From Sipunculus nudus (taxonomy: Eukaryota > Annelida > Sipuncula > Golfingiida > Sipunculidae): 64,000 bases of DNA. The stretch lies in NCBI GenBank assembly GCA_026874595.1, contig CM049314.1:69766300-69830299 (forward strand), read 5' to 3'. Position numbers and translations under genes: made by a program. Each line of letters starts with the position of its first letter. Position 1 is the first letter of the stretch. Positions 62,001-64,000 of this stretch are shown here, one piece after another. Below the pieces are notes generated by a model. The model was not told where the DNA came from and made no database searches. It saw nothing but the letters and a program-made list of their open reading frames with translations.

Positions 62001-63644
62001 ATAAATGGTCAAATTTCGGTTCTCCGTTTTTTTTTCGGATGAACGATTTTCGGATAACTGGTGTTCGGATATTCGACGTTCTTCTGTATTATTATCTTTG
62101 TGTTTGTAGAAGTAACCGCCTCCAAGTTTTAAATGCTTACTAAACTAAGCATATGTACATCTACAGAATTCAATTCCGGTTTCGGACTACTATACGTGAC
62201 AGGACAGTTTCACACGCTGTCTCTCATTTACTATCCTGGTGTTAACCAGGCCCGGTGATTCCATTAAGCCTGCAGAGCGCTTACACTGGAGGAGGGCCGA
62301 CCGTAAAAATCTCACTGAGATTCGAAATCGCGATCTCCCGGCTTTGAGTCCTGTGCTGTACCCCTAAGCCACAGAAGCTGGTTGATTGTGTGTTACCTTA
62401 ACACTGTATAAAATCCACCAAAATCCGTACATTACTTCTGCGTAAAGTTCTTAACAGGCAAACCAAGGAAACATCATATACCTTCTTAGCATATTTATAA
62501 TAAATAATGCCATACTTACGTTTGCATAGCTGGACCGGGAGATGGGAAGATTTTATAGGTGACGAGTCGTTTATACACACTGGCGTGACCGTCAAGTTCG
62601 TAAAGTCGCCGCCAGGGATCGGATGGACGGCGTAGGTATCGAAATTACAGAAGAACGTGGTGTTGGTGTTGTGAATGACGTCGGAAAGGAAGTAGCCTCC
62701 TGTTAAGTTGGCCGAGGGCATTGGTGAAACGCAGTTATATCCTATATCTGTAAAAAGACAAATAATATATAAATATATATATACACACAAATATATATAC
62801 ATATATATAAACAGACTGTGTATGCGAGGTTGGGGTTATTACGAGAAGCATTGGTCAAGTCTAGAATATAAAAACACTGGTTAGACTACTTGTTTTAATT
62901 AGTTAACCATTCTCTGATCAAGAAAGTTAAAAACCTGTATTTTGGTTAAGGCTTATGACAAGGGAATAGTACTTACAGGATTCGTCTAGTCCCGTTTCGG
63001 CCAACACTTCCGGTTTCATCCATGCCCAGCATGAGTCAACAGCACCTAACAACATATTCGCACATGACCTCAACACAGTCTCAACTATTACCCCAATTCA
63101 GCTAGTCTTGACAAGTAAGATATCAGCCTAACCAGCTTGTTCAGTTACGAAAAATCCAGTAATGAATCTAAATTAAGTGACCCGAATAACATTGCTCTGT
63201 TTTAATAAGTGAAAACTTAACTGGTTCAAATGGGCTTAAACAAACAAATTTACTGTCTTTATACTTTGCTTCAAAAATTAAAACTACAATTTGAATTCAG
63301 TGCCACAGCTGTAGTCACGTGGGCATATACTTCTTCCTGCCGTAACAAGTTCGTGGGTAATAATTCATTTTTCAAATTCAAGACCACCCACAGATGCATT
63401 GCGAAATTTAAACTTATGGTGACTTTTAAAAGTAAAATTAAACCTATTATTGTGCAATACTAAATGGACAAATGCTCAGACCATGTTTGTTTATTTTCAA
63501 AGGAACACGCAAATTTGAAGCTTTTACAAAACGCAAAGTTTTATCTTTGTTTGGCTGAAATACTGACATAATAGCGATAAAAAATCTACATTATACCCTG
63601 ATAAATATTAAGGAAACGTACTTACCGCCTTTCAAGGCACTCAT
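36674..63644 (-). CDS. Polycystin-1-like receptor/channel gene, 26 exons
   Basis: Large membrane protein of the polycystin-1 family (PKD1/PKD1L/PKDREJ-like). Exons in transcript order: 63644-63626, 63045-62977, 62747-62520, 60388-56671, 56008-55848, 55227-55033, 54779-54526, 53882-53736, 52270-52216, 51618-51584, 51415-51290, 51062-50969, 49305-49211, 48929-48678, 48109-47647, 46677-46571, 45978-45745, 45367-45197, 43439-43279, 42856-42141, 41077-40972, 39705-39521, 39156-39009, 38690-37461, 37187-37047, 36765-36674. Phases agree at every junction except inside exon 20, which carries one extra base (or lacks two). The total is 9202 nt, giving about 3066 residues once that base is discounted. 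Order: Sushi-like segment, PKD repeats, REJ, GAIN/GPS, helix 1, PLAT, channel. Exon 1 has no signal peptide, so the true 5' end may lie beyond 64000. The family role is sensing/adhesion coupled to a cation channel; function here is inferred. Confidence 0.85.
37461..38690 (-). CDS. Polycystin-like exon 24: TOP domain and channel transmembrane segments 7-11
   Basis: A 1230-nt exon. The extracellular part has [52 protein letters not shown] and [20 protein letters not shown], matching the polycystin extracellular domain. Membrane segments follow: [52 protein letters not shown], the voltage-sensor-like [20 protein letters not shown], and [19 protein letters not shown]. The pore loop is [20 protein letters not shown] and the last helix is [21 protein letters not shown]. 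The pore lacks the LGD-type filter of polycystin-2, as is usual for polycystin-1-like members. Acceptor CTCTCCCAG and donor ATA|GTAAGT are strong. Confidence 0.92.
39009..41077 (-). CDS. Polycystin-like exons 21-23: transmembrane segments 5-6 and start of the extracellular polycystin domain
   Basis: Exon 21 (41077-40972) encodes [13 protein letters not shown], a helix following the NPVRV end of exon 20, then an acidic loop ([11 protein letters not shown]). Exon 22 (39705-39521) encodes a basic segment ([12 protein letters not shown]), then [20 protein letters not shown], the well-conserved helix before the large extracellular loop of polycystins, then [10 protein letters not shown]. Exon 23 (39156-39009) has [13 protein letters not shown] and [13 protein letters not shown], the start of the TOP/polycystin-mucolipin domain. 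Donors are GTAAGC, GTACGT and GTAAGT. The intron 40971-39706 contains the 123-bp tandem repeat. Confidence 0.86.
40000..40720. repeat. 123-bp tandem repeat and larger duplication in a polycystin intron
   Basis: Two near-identical units at 40281-40403 and 40404-40518 (ATATTAATCGCGGGATAGG...). Flanking blocks are also duplicated: about 40170-40280 with 40590-40700 and about 40000-40140 with 40460-40580. Confidence 0.7.
41590..41900. repeat. (TCCG)n tract with flanking degenerate tandem units
   Basis: TCCGTCCG repeats at about 41615-41675, followed by two diverged units around GACGCAATAACTCGAAAA and GCAGCATTG.TG. In the intron between exons 20 and 21. Confidence 0.55.
42141..42856 (-). CDS. Polycystin-like exon 20: transmembrane segments 2-4, with a reading-frame break
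   Basis: A 716-nt exon. It opens with [15 protein letters not shown], the end of PLAT, then [24 protein letters not shown], and a helix ([16 protein letters not shown]), a second helix ([20 protein letters not shown]) and a basic loop. Up to about 42365 the reading frame is one phase; from about 42362 the conserved [19 protein letters not shown] helix and [11 protein letters not shown] lie in another. A one-base insertion (or two-base loss) near 42362-42370 explains both the stop that otherwise follows and the 716-nt length, which does not fit the flanking phases. No intron-like sequence fits between the two parts. It may be an assembly error or a true lesion. Confidence 0.75.
43279..45367 (-). 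CDS. Polycystin-like exons 18-19: PLAT/LH2 domain
   Basis: Exon 18 (45367-45197, 171 nt) encodes [19 protein letters not shown] and [17 protein letters not shown], the opening strands of a PLAT domain, which lies in the first intracellular loop of polycystin-1 proteins. Exon 19 (43439-43279, 161 nt) encodes [30 protein letters not shown] and [12 protein letters not shown], the second half. The acceptor of exon 18 (CATCCACAG) lies just after a (TA)n tract. Exon 19 ends in phase 2 with AACGG|GTAAGA. The intron between them holds two further (TA)n tracts and a partial copy of the left-end repeat unit. The domain is known to bind lipids and proteins in the family. Confidence 0.88.
43500..43699. 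repeat. Two (TA)n tracts
   Basis: At 43500-43548 and 43642-43699, separated by about 90 bp of unique sequence, in the intron before exon 19. Confidence 0.85.
43910..44420. repeat. Partial copy D of the left-end repeat unit inside a polycystin intron
   Basis: Matches copy A about 868-1440 in order: CGCCATATCGGCCCTCTGAC, the GAGTGCC and GGATGCAAATATTTT blocks, CAGTTTGGGTTGTGAGTTCA, and TTAAGATTATG...CAACATGAT. The same orientation is kept. It lies between polycystin-like exons 18 and 19. Confidence 0.7.
45383..45477. repeat. (TA)n tract just before the exon 18 acceptor
   Basis: Interrupted TA tract ending about 15 nt before the PLAT exon acceptor on the minus strand. Confidence 0.9.
45745..45978 (-). 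CDS. Polycystin-like exon 17: degenerate second half of GPS and first membrane helix
   Basis: A 234-nt phase 0 exon. It starts ISETSTEDE, then [14 protein letters not shown], followed by [10 protein letters not shown] that matches the segment right after the GPS in polycystins. Placed against the family pattern LV-C-x-C-N-H-L-T-x-F-GSG, both cysteines are F and S and the H-L-T cleavage triad is V-L-G, so autocleavage is not expected. A hydrophobic helix follows ([20 protein letters not shown]) with the stop-transfer [10 protein letters not shown], the first transmembrane segment. Acceptor CTATGACAG; the donor is AAG|GCATGT, a GC donor required for phase 0 joining to the PLAT exon. Confidence 0.82.
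46571..49305 (-). CDS. Polycystin-like exons 13-16: GAIN region and first half of GPS
   Basis: Exon 13 (49305-49211) and exon 14 (48929-48678) encode helical then strand-rich sequence typical of the GAIN domain N-terminal part; exon 15 (48109-47647) encodes its beta-rich part ([43 protein letters not shown]). Exon 16 (46677-46571) supplies the first half of the GPS motif, [16 protein letters not shown], with both tryptophans and the C...C spacing seen in adhesion GPCRs and polycystins. Donors are GTAAGC, GTAATA, GTAAGT and GTAGGT. Exon 15 contains a dibasic RSRTKR|S sequence (about 47735-47762) that fits a furin-type site. A pogo-like MITE sits in the intron before exon 16. Confidence 0.82.
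46705..47105. mobile_element. Degenerate pogo/Tigger-like MITE in a polycystin intron
   Basis: Left end CAGTAGAATCTCGAATTTCCGT preceded by TA (20 bases shown in part); near the right end the inverse ACGGATATTCGAGGTTC appears. It lies between exons 15 and 16. Similar end sequences are at about 17966-18000 and 62040-62090. Confidence 0.45.
50969..56008 (-). CDS. Polycystin-like exons 5-12: REJ region
   Basis: Eight small exons continue the receptor-for-egg-jelly region. Exon 5 (56008-55848) encodes [17 protein letters not shown] and YRWTVLG, a REJ-like core. Exon 6 (55227-55033) contains the [15 protein letters not shown] strand typical of REJ. Exon 7 (54779-54526) contains [11 protein letters not shown] and a [10 protein letters not shown] strand. 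Exon 8 (53882-53736) encodes a helical stretch with [20 protein letters not shown]. Exon 9 (52270-52216; a second acceptor would start it at 52276) is short. Exon 10 is only 35 nt (51618-51584) and uses a GC donor. Exons 11 and 12 (51415-51290, 51062-50969) form an amphipathic helical segment. All phases agree. Exon 5 has a (TA)n tract directly before its acceptor. Confidence 0.75.
55630..55810. repeat. 52-55 bp tandem repeat, three units, in a polycystin intron
   Basis: Units sharing GCGCTCCGTGTG and AAGTTATAC..TATGC-like sequence, just beyond the donor of exon 5. Confidence 0.5.
56022..56081. repeat. (TA)n tract just before the exon 5 acceptor
   Basis: About 30 TA units; on the minus strand it ends 13 nt before the splice acceptor at 56009. 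Confidence 0.9.
56671..60388 (-). CDS. Polycystin-like exon 4: giant PKD-repeat exon
   Basis: A single 3718-nt exon encoding about 1240 residues of extracellular beta-sandwich repeats. PKD-type signatures are visible at several places: [10 protein letters not shown] with [22 protein letters not shown] with [13 protein letters not shown], and [13 protein letters not shown] (57661-57690) followed by [11 protein letters not shown]. Others have lost the WDFGDG core and show only the G-x-Y/F-x-V-x-N strand, for example [15 protein letters not shown]. Roughly ten repeats of 80-90 residues are suggested. The last ~110 residues ([13 protein letters not shown] onward) begin the REJ region. Acceptor TTTTTAAG at 60389; donor AG|GTGTTT at 56671-56666, a weak donor supported by phase 2 joining to the next exon. 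N-glycosylation sequons are abundant, and cysteines are few, as expected for PKD repeats. Confidence 0.88.
62090..62380 (-). repeat. tRNA-derived SINE, copy 3, in a polycystin intron
   Basis: Same family on the minus strand, somewhat shortened in the body. It keeps the head, GAATTCTGTAGATGTACATA, and GGAGGCGGTTACTTCT near the 3' end. It lies between exons 3 and 4. Confidence 0.7.
62520..63644 (-). CDS. Polycystin-like exons 1-3, N-terminal Sushi-like segment
   Basis: Exon 1 (63644-63626) is an ATG followed by six codons and a GTAAGT donor; the frame is closed just upstream. Exon 2 (63045-62977, 69 nt) follows a TTAG acceptor. Exon 3 (62747-62520) has a TTTTTACAG acceptor and a GTAAGT donor. 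Exon 3 carries four cysteines (YNCVSP, FFCNF, PVCIND, QLCK) around a PMPSANL...[10 protein letters not shown]...YAVHP pattern, which resembles a CCP/Sushi module, and several N-glycosylation sequons. All three junctions are phase 1, so the module could be moved as a unit. The start is uncertain: no signal peptide is present, and a missing upstream exon beyond the window is as likely as this ATG. Confidence 0.5.
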
Positions 63645-64000
63645 TGATGTTTATATCGTTTGAAATTTTGTTTGCATATATTATTTAAAAATAAGGATTA
63701 AATGTTTTTTTTTAAGAATATCGAACACTGACCAAAAAAATATTTTAAAGGCGCTGAAATGATTGCCAGGATCGTTTTAGCTCAGTTCAGGAAAGTGTGA
63801 CCTATTTCTTATTTACAAGGATCCCTGCCAATGATCTGTTTTAGATATTTATAACCCTTCAGGTTTAATATTACACATATAAAACTGAGTGGGGCATTTA
63901 ATTAGGAGGTCAGTAGGTCATATAAATAGTAACCAGAGTCAATAAGCGCTGAACCGTGGGCGGTATGGGAAAACATATCTGCACTGAGAATTACATTTTA
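63645..64000. other. Right end of window, no gene seen
   Basis: AT-rich, with no convincing exon; earlier exons of the polycystin-like gene may lie beyond. Confidence 0.4.

Overview
The window looks like nuclear DNA from a marine lophotrochozoan animal, most likely a bivalve or other mollusc. The basis is long AT-rich introns, very many long (TA)n tracts, degenerate arrays carrying the CAAGGTCA motif, tRNA-derived SINEs, and lectin, PAN and polycystin gene families. Species is inferred from style, not demonstrated. All convincing genes and the one large retroelement read on the minus strand, so gene order is described from right to left.

Right half (about 63644 to 36674): one very large polycystin-1-like gene reconstructed as 26 exons with consistent splice phases, about 3066 residues. 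It encodes a short Sushi-like N-terminal part, one 3.7 kb exon of PKD-type Ig-like repeats, a REJ region, a GAIN/GPS region, a first membrane helix, a PLAT domain and a polycystin channel module. Three points stand out: the GPS has lost its second cysteine pair and its cleavage triad, two introns start with GC, and one exon carries a one-base reading-frame break. The introns hold microsatellites, a 123-bp tandem repeat, a pogo-like MITE and a copy of the repeat unit found at the left end.

Middle (about 36.7 to 14.2 kb): a small three-exon gene for a secreted PAN/apple-like protein of about 169 residues (exons at 31.9, 18.4 and 14.5 kb). Its first intron holds a complete 8406-bp Ty3/gypsy-type LTR retrotransposon (18928-27333) in the same orientation. 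The LTRs are 777 bp each and differ at 5 positions. Gag starts with an RRM-like domain and ends in a CCHC knuckle; Gag and protease are joined by a textbook -1 slippery heptamer followed by a predicted H-type pseudoknot; pol is broken four times. The same stretch holds a hAT-type MITE with a perfect 8-bp target duplication, a 1.37 kb long-inverted-repeat element and SINEs.

Left end (1 to about 9 kb): tandem segmental duplications around C-type lectin exons. One CTLD terminal exon is intact (4998-5227), one is a pseudogene (about 7742-7946). A 54-56 bp minisatellite beside them is a multiplied intron/exon junction, so the 3' splice site itself has been copied several times. A further partial copy of the duplicated unit lies in a polycystin intron at about 43.9-44.4 kb, so the family is also dispersed.

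No prokaryotic genes, CRISPR arrays, rRNA genes or free-standing tRNA genes were seen. Exon ends were set by eye from GT/GC-AG sites, phase and family similarity. Transcript data would be needed to confirm them.
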